NCBI GenBank assembly: GCA_022494885.1
Contig: JAGVSM010001287.1
Span: 1 to 64,000 of the forward strand
Reading direction: 5' to 3'
DNA length: 64,000 nucleotides
From: Micrasema longulum
Taxonomy: Eukaryota > Arthropoda > Insecta > Trichoptera > Brachycentridae
In this document: in pieces, positions 63,717 to 64,000 of the stretch
Layout of the letters: each line of letters begins with the position of its first letter
How positions within the stretch are numbered: the stretch's first letter is position 1
Translations under genes and position numbers: made by a program
The notes under the pieces: generated by a model
What the model was told of the DNA's origin: nothing
Database searches by the model: none
The model's input: only the letters and a program-made list of their open reading frames with translations

Positions 63717-64000
63717 GTATTCATTATTTGCTTTTTGTACTAGCTTTAATTTTCTTAAGTTGCATTTTATTTCAATTGTACCTGAATATATAATAAAGAA
63801 ATGTATTTACTATTGTTAAATAGACTAAATACGTCCGTAAGTAAATAAATAAATAAAATCACAGCGCTCATACTATGAAAAAAAAAATTACTCAGTCTGA
63901 TAGTTAAAAAAACCACTGAACTACATGATTATCTTAGAAATATATCAGTATTAGCATCGCATTCAATTGATTCAAAAATGATTTTAATTAAAATGAGATC
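63717..64000. other. AT-rich window end
   Basis: Nothing recognised; (TAAA)n at about 63840-63855 could be a LINE tail. Confidence 0.35.

Noticed and set aside
1..64000. CRISPR arrays, bacterial operons, rRNA genes
   Set aside because: No regularly spaced repeats with unique spacers, no ribosome binding sites ahead of tandem genes, and no rRNA-like stretch; the content is eukaryotic transposon DNA.

Overview
The window looks like intergenic or intronic DNA from an arthropod, most likely an insect. It is very AT-rich, has no operon-like gene packing, and is full of insect-type transposable elements: RTE, CR1-like and Jockey-like LINEs, tRNA-derived SINEs, Penelope-like elements, mariner, Transib, hAT-like and foldback MITEs. 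No intact host gene was found. Every reading frame that could be recognised belongs to a decayed transposon, and most other short ORFs are chance frames in AT-rich DNA or microsatellites. Calls rest on reading the sequence by eye, so element borders are usually good to about 10-30 bases.

Layout. 1-3240: LINE 3' ends, an LTR-like repeat, an RTE stub and an AT-rich spacer. 3850-6260: a large inverted arrangement of LINE ends and a foldback repeat family, with a tRNA-derived SINE. 6400-10300: LINE scraps, a MITE family and a hAT-like non-autonomous element with a perfect 8-bp target duplication. 11500-12030: Penelope-like relic. 13100-17960: MITE, SINEs and several LINE C-termini. 18600-20120: a GC-rich patch, then a roughly 390-bp TTTTA pentanucleotide array that is the overgrown tail of a minus-strand LINE. 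20570-23090: nested LINE and MITE insertions. 23750-29140: two RTE copies, another reverse transcriptase relic and a tandem roughly 390-bp repeat. 32160-35700: RTE, Penelope-like element with inverted terminal motifs, and a SINE. 37300-39000: LTR-like repeat and an internally deleted mariner. 40075-43140: a Transib (RAG1-related) element with both ends and its 5-bp target duplication still readable. 43300-51480: more LINEs, a second mariner, two long-armed foldback elements, and an RTE with a SINE inside its ORF. 51480-64000: mainly AT-rich spacer, with LINE relics, further copies of the roughly 390-bp family, and a recent 279-bp tandem duplication.

How the parts relate. Five RTE copies share one C-terminus and end in short microsatellite tails. 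A tRNA-derived SINE family shares its 3' end (a small hairpin followed by a GAT-type tail) with one LINE family, the usual sign that the LINE machinery mobilises the SINE. The Transib transposase keeps its first two candidate catalytic aspartates but has lost the C-terminal part that should carry the glutamate, so it cannot be active. The most interesting items are the Transib with V(D)J-signal-like ends, the roughly 390-bp family that occurs both head-to-tail and as foldbacks, the Penelope-like hammerhead-like motifs, and the LINE/SINE shared hairpin.
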